From positions 26,281,135 through 26,345,134 of the forward strand of contig NC_030385.2 of NCBI RefSeq assembly GCF_001625215.2: 64,000 nt of DNA, in the 5' to 3' direction. The position numbers were made by a program, and so were the translations under genes. Under the pieces are notes generated by a model. It saw only the letters and a program-made list of their open reading frames with translations. It had not been told where the DNA came from and ran no database searches. Positions 24,431-44,100 of the stretch are shown here, piece by piece. Each line of letters begins with the position of its first letter. The first letter of the stretch is position 1. Source of the stretch: Daucus carota subsp. sativus (Eukaryota; Streptophyta; Magnoliopsida; Apiales; Apiaceae).

Positions 24431-25365
24431 GGGATAGGATCAAATAAAAACTTTTTTAAGTTACAAACTTACAAACTTTTTTTTATTCTCGCATCGTGTT
24501 AATCCTTAGTTATGTAAAGTATCCATGTTGAAAATTCTTCAAAAAACATCACAATTTTTAAAAATAACGCATAAATAAATCGCGTTTTCAACACATTTAT
24601 AACTCGGGTTCAACATCGGGCATTGAACATTAATTATCATTGTGTTGAATATATCTAAAAAGAGGTTTAAACTATACCTCTAGGGTTTGGGTAGGGTCTA
24701 GAAACATAAATATTAGTTATAAAACATGTTTACCTTAGTTCTTACATTTCAAAATTGGTTTACGTACTTCTCCACCACTATTTTAATCGATGTTCAACAA
24801 AATATGTTAAAAAAATGTTGAACTCAAGTTATATATGTGTTGAACAAAAAAAGTTTGTAAGTTTGTAAGTTTGTACCAGAACCCTCCCCTATATATATAC
24901 AGGGGAGGGTTCTGGTACAAATTTACAAACTTACAAACTTTTTTTATTCAACACATATATAACTTGAGTTCAACATTTATTAAAATATTGTGTTGAACAT
25001 CGATTGAAATTGTGCTGGGGAAGTGTATAAACTAATTTTTCAATGTATGAACTAAGTTAAACGTATTATATAACCAATATATATCTTTCTAGACCCCACC
25101 CAAACCCCAGAGGTATAGTTTAACCATCTCTATAAATATATTCAACACAATGATAATTAATGTTCTACACCCAATGTTGAACCCCAGTTACAAATGTGTT
25201 GAATTCACGATTTATTTGTGCGTTATTTTAAAATTATGATGTTTTTTCAATAATTTTCAACATAGATACCTTCTATAAGTAAGGATTAACAGGTTGGGAG
25301 AATAAAAAAAATTCAAAAAAAAAGTTTGTAAGTTTGTAACTTAAAAAAGTTTTTATTTGATTATG
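24431..25365. mobile_element. Head-to-head pair of one MITE family forming a 0.93 kb palindrome
   Basis: Left copy (24431-24890) runs from GGGATAGGATCAAATAAAAA to AACCCTCCCCT. A 10-base AT-rich spacer (ATATATATAC) follows. The right copy (24901-25365) repeats the sequence in reverse, from AGGGGAGGGTTCTGGTACAA to AGTTTTTATTTGATTA. The arms share internal marks such as the CCCAAACC(C) stretch and repeated TTCAACA-type motifs. The arms differ at many positions, so the pair is not recent. No coding frame. Confidence 0.85.
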
Positions 25366-25371
25366 TAAGTT

Positions 25372-25373
<2 letters not shown>

Positions 25374-25423
<50 letters not shown>
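25374..25423. repeat. (TA)n microsatellite
   Basis: A pure TA run next to the palindromic MITE pair, the same arrangement as the TA runs further on. Confidence 0.9.

Positions 25424-33518
<8,095 letters not shown>

Positions 33519-33574
<56 letters not shown>
33519..33574. repeat. (AT)n microsatellite
   Basis: An AT run of about 28 units separating two element ends (ACCTCCCCT on one side, GCTCATGATCAAATAG on the other). Confidence 0.95.
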
Positions 33575-33576
<2 letters not shown>

Positions 33577-34267
33577 TCATGATCAAATAGAAACCAATCT
33601 TAAAATAAAAACTAGAAACCAATACAAGTTAGTGATATTCTCAGTACAATTTAGTGATTATCTCTTTAGGATTTAGTGATCTGTGCTGCAGAAATTAGTG
33701 AAAACTTAATCTCCAGATATGTTCCAGCTTAGAATCTCCAGATCTGTTCATGTTTTCGATTCAGATGGTGGTGATAGTGGTGGAGATGGTGGAGGTGAAG
33801 GTGGAGATGGAGGAAAAATGATTGTAGCGGAGGTTTTGGCGGCTTGAAGTAGGGGGTTGGAGCGTTGCCGGAATAGTGGCGGCTCCGCCTTTGAAGTTGA
33901 GTCGAGGTGGAGAAAGAAGTATGAACGGATCTGAAGGAGGTTGAAGCGGCGATTAAGATGAGCCTGGTGAAGATAGAGGTGTGGAGGTTGTGTTGTTAAA
34001 GAAATAATGGAGGTGGAGGTGGAGATGGAGATGAAGGTGGTGGTTATGGAGGGGGCGGGCGGCATAGAGGTGGTAGTGGTTATGAAGGAGGCGACGATGG
34101 AGGTGGTGGTAGTGGAGGTGGGGTTGGTGAAGATGGAGGTGGGTTTGGTGAAGATGGAGGTGGAGATGGGGTTGTTTAAAAATTTAGTGGTATTTGCTTT
34201 AGGATTTAGTGATATTTCAGCTTGGTTTTTAGTTTCTAGGATAAGGAAGTTTCTATTGGAGTAAAAC
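33575..34267. mobile_element. TIR element carrying a GGN-rich block (possible captured gene fragment)
   Basis: It begins GCTCATGATCAAATAGAAAC and ends TTTCTATTGGAGTAAAAC; the same pair of ends recurs in the adjacent element at 34288-34859. Between the ends, 33755-34175 is unusually rich in GGTGGAGAT-type purine repeats. On the minus strand it gives a Pro/Ser/Thr-rich frame with repeated SPPSPP motifs. MULE-type elements often carry host gene pieces, and this block may be one, but no parent gene is recognised. Confidence 0.6.
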
Positions 34268-34287
34268 TATATATATATATATATATA

Positions 34288-34856
34288 GGCTCATGATCAA
34301 ATAGAAACCACTCTTAAAATAAAAACTAGAAACCAGTTTTCCTACCACTATTTATAACTACGGGTATCACTAATTTATACTGCACTCATCACTGTTTTTA
34401 TGCAGTATGTAAACAGCGATTTTTATCATCAAAATTGAGAAAATCTACTTATCTAAATTATTGATAATCGATTATAGATGATTAATTTCATCCGTAGGAA
34501 GGTTCTTGGTGGTAGGAAGGCGCAAGAGAAGTTGTATGATGATGGTAAGTAGTCGTTAGTTTTGTAAGTTATGATGGAAAGTGTATGTGACTATTGGTGA
34601 TGATAGACAATGGTTGCAAGTCATAGAAACGTTTGGTAATGGCGGTAAGAGGTCCAATATTACGATTTGGGTGAAGATGATGGTCATATACGTTGCATAT
34701 ATGTGTATATATATATTTATATTCGCGAGATATGCCATATATAAATTAGTGATGTGTTATGTACAAATTAATGAATTCTGTAGTTAAAAATAGTGATAAA
34801 AAAAGTCCAGAAACTGGTTTTTAGTTTTTAGGCTAATTTGGTTTCTATTGGAGTAG

Positions 34857-34859
<3 letters not shown>
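34288..34859. mobile_element. Second element of the same TIR family
   Basis: It starts GGCTCATGATCAAATAGAAA and ends TTTCTATTGGAGTAGGACT, matching both ends of the element just before it, with a different AT-rich interior. A short TA run (34268-34287) separates the two, and a longer one follows. No coding frame recognised. Confidence 0.65.
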
Positions 34860-34922
<63 letters not shown>

Positions 34923-34938
34923 GTATATATATATATGT
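34860..34938. repeat. (TA)n microsatellite with TATG interruptions
   Basis: TA run broken by TGTATATA units toward the end. It lies directly before the TRIM element. Confidence 0.9.
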
Positions 34939-34950
34939 ATCCTTATAAAG

Positions 34951-35448
34951 TGTTAGGAGTTGTCCCACATCTGTTGTAAGAGGGGCATAAAACTAGAATA
35001 TAAGTAGGCAGAATAACTACAATAGCACGATGTCTTTTGGAAGATACCCAAAAACAAAGTCGTACGGGCTAAGCTCAAAACGAACAATATCGTACTATTG
35101 TGGAGTTGTGACTCGCTTAGCTGGCCCAACAAGTGGTATCAAAACGAGGTTCGCAACAATCTTACATGCGCGTTGGAATTCGACATGTGTCGAGTCCGAT
35201 GTGTGAAGGGGGAGCCTGATCACATATCAGGAGGTGGAATTTGACAGGTGTCGAGCCCGATGTGTGAAGGGGGAGATTGTCAGGAGTTGTCCCACATCGG
35301 TTGTGAGAGGGGCATGAAGCTAAAATATAAGCAGCCAAATAACTCCATTAGCATGAGGCCTTTTGGGAGGTGTCCAAAAACAAAAACGTGCCCAAAACGG
35401 ACAATATTGTACTATCGTAGAATTATGGCTTGCTTAGCTAACTCAACA
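34951..35448 (+). mobile_element. TRIM (miniature LTR retrotransposon)
   Basis: The 5' LTR 34951-35131 starts TGTTAGGAGTTGTCCCACAT and ends CAACA. The 3' LTR 35278-35448 starts TGTCAGGAGTTGTCCCACAT and ends CAACA. A primer-binding-like TGGTATCAAAAC at 35134-35145 resembles the initiator-Met tRNA site TGGTATCAGAGC. A polypurine tract (GAAGGGGGAGA, about 35266-35276) precedes the 3' LTR. The internal part is only about 146 bp and contains a direct duplication (35174-35215 and 35235-35277) that includes a second polypurine copy. No gag or pol. No clear flanking duplication was found, so one edge may be altered. Confidence 0.85.
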
Positions 35449-36056
35449 CACAATACTGCACTTGGAGTACGAGAATTTGACAAATATTTTTAAACACATA
35501 AAAGATTTAGTTTCATAAATTATTTTAATTATTTTTTTGAATAAAATTTGATGTTTTAATTTTTATACATAAAGAAAATCTCAAGATTAAGTTATGTAGT
35601 TATGTTTTATAAGAAGTAAGAACCTTAAAACCATGTCAAGCGGTGGAAAAGAAGTGTAGAGAAATGAGAAGGACGGCAGGGCGAGAGTAATAATAACGTA
35701 AATGAGCAGGTAAATCGGGAAGAATTATAATTTAAAATTTTAATTAAATATCTCAAAATTTTAATATAATTTTTAAAATGTATATTGAAAAAAAATCTTT
35801 CAAATTTTGAATTGATTAATCCCGTTGAATATTTGATTGGCCAAAGGAAAGAGGGTCCACTTTGATAAACCGATTGGCTGAAGGAAATAGGGTCAAGTTG
35901 GAGATGTTGCCCAAAATGTGATAAACCGATTAAAATAATAATAAAGCACCGCTTCTTAAGACAACACACTTTCCTCTTCATTACCTAGCAAAAAAAAAAC
36001 ACACTTTCCTCTTTTAGCTCCTCTAGATCTCACCCTCTAGGGTTCTCCACTTTCTC
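35449..36056. other. Spacer upstream of the BBX gene
   Basis: AT-rich DNA with no gene. GATAAACCGATT occurs twice (35863-35874 and 35920-35931), a local partial duplication in the BBX promoter region. C/T-rich just before the proposed TATA box. Confidence 0.4.
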
Positions 36057-36063
36057 TATAAAC
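36057..36063 (+). promoter_or_regulatory. Putative TATA box of the BBX gene
   Basis: TATAAAC about 80 bases before the ATG, preceded by a CT-rich stretch. Placement inferred. Confidence 0.45.
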
Positions 36064-36136
36064 AACTCTTCCAAAGTACTTTGAGAAAGTGGTAACATAC
36101 AGAATCTCTACTGGTTTAAGTATATGTAGTGAAAAG

Positions 36137-38293
36137 ATGAAGATACAGTGTAACGTGTGTGAGGTCGCAGAGGCCACCGTGTTGTGCTGCGCAGATGAGG
36201 CGGCCTTGTGCCGTGCTTGTGATGAGAAAGTACATGCAGCTAATAAGTTGGCTAGCAAGCATCAAAGGGTTTCTTTGACGAACTCTAACTCTCCTATGCC
36301 CAAGTGTGATATTTGTCAGGTTTTTATTAATCCCTTTTTCTTCAATCTTTTTTTATCTAATACATATTTTTTATTTGTCTTTTCTAGGTTTTCATAATCT
36401 TTTATGTTTATGGATATGAATTTTAGATATCGTTATTAGAGCAAGTCCAATGCAATGTTATAAGTGGTGTCATTTCTATAATTTGAAATCAAATGCTAAA
36501 AATCTCAACTCCAATGGGGTTCTATACTTGGATGCAAATATGCATATATGCATCCTTGGTTCTAAATTTGAAACCAAGGATGCATTTATGCATCCATGCC
36601 ACATCATCAACTAACTATAATTGGTATATATAGTGGTGAACTTTAAACAAAGTTTAGGAGAGAGGGACTAAAGTTACTTAATTTTGGAATTATTTGGATG
36701 CAAAATGCATCTAGCATTGGAGTTGAAGTTCTATTTTAGCAATAAAAAACACTTTTTGATGCTAAATTATAACAATAGCTATAACTATTTTGCATCTTGC
36801 ATTGGACTTGCTCTTATAAATGGGTTTTAGCTTGAAATAGTTGTGATTAGGTTAGGGACCTCTGTAGCTGAACTTATCCCTATTTGTAACATGGCCCTTT
36901 GTTAAGTACCATGATAACTTGTAAGGTTATCTTGTGTGATTTGTGGAGTGTTTGTGTTCTGTGAGCATAGGGGGTACAGAGACCCCTTTGATATTATTTA
37001 CCTTCAAGTGCTCTGTCTTCAATTCCAAGAATCTCTTAATCTATTTGGAGTTTTCGTCAATCGTTTTCGGTGTAGTTCTCCATAGAGTGTGCCTGTAATT
37101 GTTTCACCGCCGTTTTATTTTCTGCCATGTTGGTTTTCATTTGTGTGAATATTCCAACTTGTATCTTGTCACACCTGGTTGCTCAGAAGGATAAAAGAGG
37201 GGATGACACATGTCCCCCTACACATACCTAGTGTGAGAATAAATATTCTGCAGTTTGTTCCCATACTGGTTTATATTTTAAGTACTTTGAGGTAATTATA
37301 TATTGATATTCTTGTGTATGCATTCTATCGTTTCGTCGGCTGCATCTATTTGAATTGCTAAGAACAAATTTTCTTGTTATCATGGTGACTACAAATTGCT
37401 GCATTGTACAGGAGACAGTTGGATATTTCTTTTGTCTGGAGGATCGTGCTTTGCTATGCAGAAAATGTGATGTTTCTATACATTCGATTAATCCTCTCGT
37501 TTCAGCTCACCAAAGGTTTCTGCTTACTGGAGTGAAGGTCGGGCTTGAACCAACTAAACTTAGCGCACCATCTTCTTCTGAAAAGTCGCACTCCCCAGAC
37601 AAAATCGTTGAAACAGAATCACGACCATTGACTACAGAGTGTAAGCACATATCTTTGGATGGTCAACAGGACAAGGAGTCATCTTTCCAAGTAGCTGGAG
37701 TTAGCAACATTGTGTCAACTAAGTTGCCTTTGGCTGGAGGATCTGATTATGAAAACTTTGAACAGTGGCAATTAGATGACATGTTAGGATTAACTGACAT
37801 GAATCAGAACTACAACTATATAGACAGCGGATCATCCAAGGTATAAGACCTATAAATATTAAAATATGTGTGATACTCATCTTTTTTCAAGTATTTGATT
37901 TACAATTGCCTTTATTTGACCACAAGTTCTGTAAAAACTTGGATTGCTTGTTTACATGTATATAAGGAATATGATTATGAAGTCTCATGTGTGCCTTTAA
38001 AATCCGAACAGGCTGATAGCAGTAAGTTTGGAGGGTCGGACTGCTCAGCAATATTATTGGCTGGTGATGTCGAGATAGATGTTGATGAGGGTCTGGGTCA
38101 TGTTCCTGACACAGCCTGGGCAGTGCCAGAGATTCCATCGCCTCCCACAGCCTCAGGACTTCACTGGCCAAACAGTTACCAGCATCAGGTGGAAATGACA
38201 GCGCTATTTGTTCCTGATGTATGTTACTCCACCAGGCTAGATCTATATCAAGATGAGTTGATGGGGTCAAGTGTCAAACGCAGAAGACACTAG
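36137..38293 (+). CDS. BBX22: Double B-box zinc finger factor, BBX22/LZF1-like (3 exons, 297 aa)
   Basis: Exons 36137-36319, 37412-37840 and 38012-38293 join in phase 0 at GT-AG introns. Proteins of this type promote light-induced seedling development and anthocyanin and chloroplast gene expression with HY5, and are degraded through COP1. B-box 1 (residues 1-47, [20 protein letters not shown]) and B-box 2 (57-102, CDICQ...[16 protein letters not shown]) show the full Cys/His/Asp spacing. There is no CCT domain. The C-terminal part has [17 protein letters not shown], a FVPD motif and a basic tail KRRRH, all as in LZF1/BBX22 (299 aa in Arabidopsis). I chose the ATG at 36137 because the family starts MKIQCN; an in-frame ATG 16 codons upstream adds unrelated sequence. 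Intron 1 contains a MITE. Confidence 0.92.
36439..36813. mobile_element. Tourist-like MITE in BBX intron 1
   Basis: Terminal repeats GAGCAAGTCCAATGCAA and TTGCATTGGACTTGCTC are flanked by TTA on both sides (36436-36438, 36814-36816). It is non-coding, 375 bp. Near-perfect ends suggest a fairly young insertion. Confidence 0.88.
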
Positions 38294-39312
38294 TCTGTCC
38301 TCCGTGACTTTGTGTGACTTTGTTTCTGTAGTTAATGGAGCTTCCATCTGTAGGTATAGTTTTTTTGTAACCCTAAACTATTTTAAGACTAATGTATGGA
38401 AACAGTCTGGTTCAAAGGCTATGCAACCTCTGAAGGTCTATCCCCTTCGACGGTCATCAAACCATCTACCTACTACCATTTCAGGGATGAGGTTGCAGAC
38501 TTGCAGTAGTAATAGACTCGGAGACTTTGATCGGTAGAAATATATGTATAACTGGCTGTAACAACCGTCATAGCTGGTTTTTGTGGAATATAATAGTACC
38601 TACATATGGTAGTTTCTTTTGAGTAATACTGATATCTTAATGTAAGTGGTAATGATGCAATGTAGTAATCTGCATCTTGAAGACTATATATTTCCATATG
38701 TAGCAAACTCATAGGCTATTTTTTATCCGTAATTAATTAATTATCCGTAATCATATGATATGATCGATCAAGCTGCAAGTTCTCTAAATAATGAGAGTAA
38801 TATCTCAAATACTCATGTGTATGTACTTATATATAGTGGTTCAAGTTTGTTCATCGACACTTGAAGATCTCTGCCTGTGTTTTCAATTCCATCGCCTAAA
38901 CTTTGCGTCCAGAGAAATTTTAGGTTCTCAAGCCTAAATCTGTCAACAGCAATCTTTATGTCAAGGATCATTAAAATAGCTTCTTCTGCTAGCCATGCTT
39001 CAAAAATTTAATTACAATCTGAAATCATGACGCTTCTATTTGTGATATTTGACTGCCACTTACTGGATCTTAAGCTTCCTGTCTCATGTAGGAACTATTG
39101 TGGAAAACACAAGTCCCCTGTTTCCATTTCATTTCCTTTCCTCTAATTCTGGCAGTATGGTTGGTTGATCTTTTTGACTTAAATATTTTATGAAAGTGCA
39201 TTCTGAAATAAGTAAAGAAGGAGACAAAGGGAAGTTTTGGATGACACATGGAGCCTGTAGGATGGATGTTAATACTTGATATGTATATTTTTCAGATATC
39301 ATTGACTTGATA
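38294..39312. other. Spacer between convergent BBX and the first TBL gene
   Basis: Holds both 3' ends. Short frames (38271-38537, 38473-38712) have no recognisable features. No other gene seen. Confidence 0.5.
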
Positions 39313-40792
39313 CTAAGGAGTTTCACTTGAGACCAGAATTGCATACATAATTTGATTCCAAGTATCAGGAGTACCAGCAAGGCACCAATGGCTACAATCA
39401 TTCTTCTTTCGCTTATAGCCATAATGTGAAGGATGCCCATCTGGCCTCAACTGTGATAGTGTCGTCACGTCCAGCAATGTGACTGCTTTCTTCATACTAC
39501 TGAGTACTTCATTAACCACTACCACCGCGGGCACTGATCCTCCAGGATACACCGAACCACCCAGTGGTTTGGTTTGGCCTTTGCAAGTTGATTTTGGTTC
39601 ATTCCACTCTTTCCCACTACATATGGACAGACCATTTGGGCGATAGAGTAACAGGCGTATTTAAGACATGTTATGCATATTCAGAGACGTCAAGCAGGTA
39701 TTTATGTTCACAAATATACTTACTGGTAATGGGTGGGGGAGATGCCCTGAAAAAAGACCTGTGTATCGGAAGGATCAACATTGTAATCTACCCATTGTGA
39801 CCATGTTTTGAGTCCCTTCCGAAAGGCATCTAAACGATCCATGTCTTTGTAAATCTTATCGCCTTCCTGCATATAGTCCCATCTGTTACCAAAGTTAAAC
39901 ACCATTAATATATGGTTTTAAAGGGATGCTTAAGATAATAGCAATGGCTGTGACATACACTTGATGTTTGCCTCTGTGAAGCCACCAGTGCCAGGTATTG
40001 AAAATTAACATATCAAATCCTTTCCAGGCATTGCCTCCTTTAATAGAGTCCAGCTTTAAAATTCTGCCCAGCTTCTTATCTTTCACAATATCCACTAGAA
40101 ATTCATTACGCCACAATATTAATGAGATCGAATACTCCTGCAATCGATACATTTGTACAACAGGAAGATTTAGAATATCAATGACACAAGGTGATAATTA
40201 GGTCAGGAATGAAGAAATGAAGTTACTGGAAATGTGAAGGTAGATTGGTGTCCTTTTTTCCGAAGAGTAAAGTTTGATGAGGGCACTGCAGAATGCAACA
40301 TACAAGTGAGAGACTGCCACTGGTTCAAGCTCAAAGAGTCCCCTACAAACATTATTTTCTTTCCTCTGTATCTCCTCAAGAATTCTTCTCCATTAAATCT
40401 GCAACACTACTGCACATTTCAGTTGTAGTTCATATCTTATGCAATGCACTTGATCAGAGGCAGAAAGTGTTTATCTTGTTATACTGTCAATTATGTTATT
40501 TATGCACTTCTTTATATAAGTACCTTGGCAATTCACAAGCAGTTGGCTTCCATTTGTATTTGAGGTACAACTTGTCTGGTCTTCCATTTTTCTGGCAGTT
40601 GAACTCTTTTTTTATGAAGGGACAGACCGCTGAGTCGTATAGAGGATACGTGTCATCAAATACCCACTTCCCCTCGTAGAGATTACAGCTGCTAAGATTA
40701 TGTGGTTGCAGGCTGCTGAAGCCTTGGCATGCTATTGACAGCCATATTACATGAAAGCACAAAAGCATTAATGCAAAAGTCATGTATTCCAT
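39313..40792 (-). CDS. Trichome birefringence-like (TBL/PMR5 clade) protein, copy A (5 exons, 360 aa)
   Basis: Exons 40524-40792, 40227-40398, 39959-40137, 39724-39882, 39313-39616; all junctions GT-AG and phase-consistent. TBL proteins are Golgi enzymes that transfer acetyl groups to wall polysaccharides such as xylan, pectin or mannan; the substrate cannot be told here. An N-terminal hydrophobic segment (about 5-23) is a signal anchor. The PMR5N domain begins [20 protein letters not shown]. The esterase-type GDS motif is at 109-111 ([11 protein letters not shown]) and the DxxH motif at 333-336 in [15 protein letters not shown]. The usual Pro of DCxHWCLPG is Ala340 here and also in copy B. 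Sequence resembles the TBL37-44 group, which includes PMR5. Tandem neighbour of copy B with identical intron phases. Confidence 0.9.
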
Positions 40793-40887
40793 TTAGCTAG
40801 GAATGCCAACATAGAGGAATTGCAATTACTGGGACTTCATAAAAGTTGTGAATTGTGATGGTGGGATTTACTTAGCTAGCGCGCACT

Positions 40888-40896
40888 ATTATATAG
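40888..40896 (-). promoter_or_regulatory. Putative TATA box of TBL copy A
   Basis: CTATATAAT on the minus strand, about 95 bases before the ATG. Inferred from position. Confidence 0.45.
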
Positions 40897-41188
40897 GAAG
40901 AGAAGAAGACTACCGTACAACTGCACAAATAGTGATTTAGACGAAACTGAATTTTGGCAACAAATCCTAACCATACATTTTCATGAACATAAGCGGCCTA
41001 TTTCCCTCAGAAGCAAGATTTTGTGATCTGGTAAGGGTAACATGTACGCAGCTTAATTTCTATGACTAGAGACGTATCTGTGAAACAAACGCTGCTAATG
41101 CAGTTGATAACTCAAACAAGATATATGGAATTGATAAACGGAACGAATACATGGTGGAATTTGGTTGAGGGCACTATTCGTTTTCCAA

Positions 41189-44100
41189 TTATTCAAGTGA
41201 ATGAGTATGTGAAGCAACAAGCGTTGCATACAAGATCTGGTTCCAAGTATCAGGGACACCCGCTAGACACCAATGGCTACAATCATTTCCCTGAGACCCA
41301 TCCACTCCATAAACTGAAGGATGCCCATCTTTTCTCAACTGCGAGAGTCTTGTCACGTCCAGCAAGCCCACTGTCGTCGACATATTGCTCACTACTTGCT
41401 TCACCACTGCCACCCCTGGCTCTGATCCGCCTGGATATATCGAACCACTTATTGGTTCAGTTTCTCCTTTACAATTCGATGACCCCGTTCCGTTCCACTC
41501 TCTCGCACTACACATTACAAATCAAATGCACATAGCGTCACCAAATAAAATATTAAAAAACATGTTTAAGTAAATCAAGTAAGATATGTGATGGGCTTAC
41601 TTATAATGAGTTGGGGAAATGCCCTGGAAAAAGACCTTGGTTGTAGCTGGATTGACGTTAGTGGCAACCCAATTAGACCATGTCTTGAGTCCTTGAGTGA
41701 AAGCAGCTATACGATCCATATCTTTATATATTTTGTCTCCTAGCTGTATATAATCCCACCTGTTCAAACCAACATGTTCAATTTTCAGTCTTTGGTGGGA
41801 GATCGAGAGTTCAAATTTCAGAGAAAACACGAGCAAGAATATGAAAGGAAAAATTTCTTAAAGTTTTAAGACTTATATATGGAACAATAGAATGAGTGAT
41901 TATACGTACGATTGCTTGGTGCCCGTGTGAAGCCACCAGTGCCATGTGTTGAAGATGAGCATGTCAGCCCCTTTCCATGCATTACCGTTTTGAATAGAGT
42001 CGAGCTTTAAAACTCTACCCAATTTATCATCATTTACGATATCCACTAAAAATGGAGTGCGGTACAGCATTATTGAAATCGAATAATCCTGCAAGTTTCA
42101 CACATATCACCGGACTGTTTCGTTAGTTATTCTATGAGTACTTTACATATCGACTTGCATGTGCTGAACAACACCACTTATTTCATCATCGACCAAGTAT
42201 GAAAGAAGAAAAAAATTGCCAATGTATTCTTAATGAAAAATAAATTCTTAGTACTCTTGAAACAAGATGTGAACATTCTAACTTACCAGAATCATATCCT
42301 ATTTTCTTGACATCTTTCACTCTCAATGCTCATTATTTAGGTAAAAGATTAAATTGTACACTTACTAGATTGAGTTCGTCTTCTCCAACTGAGTGACCGG
42401 TCCGGATAAGACTTTCACTATTAAATGGGATCTCGTCTCATTTTGTACCCATGCTAGCAGCTAGCATAACGAGGACCTCGTTTCATTATAAATATATAAT
42501 ATAATACTCCGTATTTTGATAAATAAGAATACAGTAAATCTATTACACAATATTCAAAATTTCAATAAATAAGGATATTGCAAGTGAGAGGGACTCAAAC
42601 TCCTGCCAATAAAACTCTGATAACAAATTGAGTAAAATGCAAGGTGTGTACCTGCAGTTACACACTTGTGCATTTTGTGTACCTCATTTTATGAATCTAG
42701 CAAAGTGTGTACCTCTAGTTTTAAGATTCTTGCATTATGTGTACTTCCGTTAAAAATCACTTAACGGCGTTAGTATTGGAGGGCAGCAGTGGTAATCGTG
42801 TGGCTAGCAAAGTCACGGCGTTAGTATTATCAAGTTGGTCACTGAAGTGGACTTAATGTATCAAGTTGGTCACTGAACTCAAAACAGTATCAAGATGGTC
42901 ACCAAAGTCACCATAAATATCAAACAAGTACCTTGAAATATGAGTTCAAGCAGTAAACATATTATTTATAAAGTTTTGCACATTATTTTTACATGTTACC
43001 ACAACCAACTAAAAGGTTATGACTTCTAGTATTTAATATAATATATTTATATTTTATCAAGTTTATTTATTATTTATATTTTATTATATAGTTATTTCTT
43101 TGTTTTAATTAAAAATAAATAATAAATATACTTGATAAAATCTAAATATATTATCATAAATAGTAGAAATCATAACCTTTTACTTGGTTTTGGTAAAATT
43201 TAAAAATAATGTGTAAAACTTTATAAATAATATTTTTACTCCTTAAACTCATATTTCAAGTACTTGTTTGATATTTATGGCCACTTCAGTGACCATCTTG
43301 ATACCATTTTGAGTTCAGTGACCAACTTGATACATTAAGCCCACTTCAGTGACCAACTTGATAATTAACCCCTAGCGGTTGTATCTTTGTGTAGGTCAAT
43401 CAAACAAGAAAAGCAAATCCAAGGTTTCCTTTTCTTCTTCTTCTTTTTATAAATATGAAAAACTATTATTTTTAATTTAACATAATTTCTGAAATTATAT
43501 TTTTAGTTTAATATAATTTATGAAATTACTTTTTATATAAGTTTTAAAATACGTGTTAAACTCTTGTTCTCATATATATAACTAAATAAAGAGACGAAGA
43601 GAGTTGTAATTATGTATATTATATTTGTGAATCTCAATTCCTAATTACAAATATATATTTTATAAAAAAATTACAAATATTTTTTTTTGTAAATTGTATG
43701 ATAATAGTGTATATAAATACCAATTATACTTATGAGACAACTTGCAAAAAGCTTTTTATTGAATACAATACAATAAAATCACCTTTTTAATATTTAATTA
43801 ATTAAATATATACAATAAATAAGAATATATTTAAATTATATTTTATTTGTCAAAGTTAGGTAGCCAAAGATTGAAGTAAATAAATTTTATATTATTTGCA
43901 TGATTTATTTTATTTTCAAAACTTTAAGAAATCAAATTTATCAAAAAATTATTTAAAATACATACATCGTTTTACTGTCCTAATATAATTCCGTCCAACT
44001 CATTTTTATCCGTTTTTTTACTACTCGGCACATATTTTAATAATCCTATAAAATATAGTTCTATAACTTATTTTTAAAATAAAATTTAAAGAAAAATTTA

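Noticed and set aside
33748..34264. Protein-coding genes in the GGN-rich block
   Set aside because: Frames on both strands are low-complexity and lie inside a transposable element.
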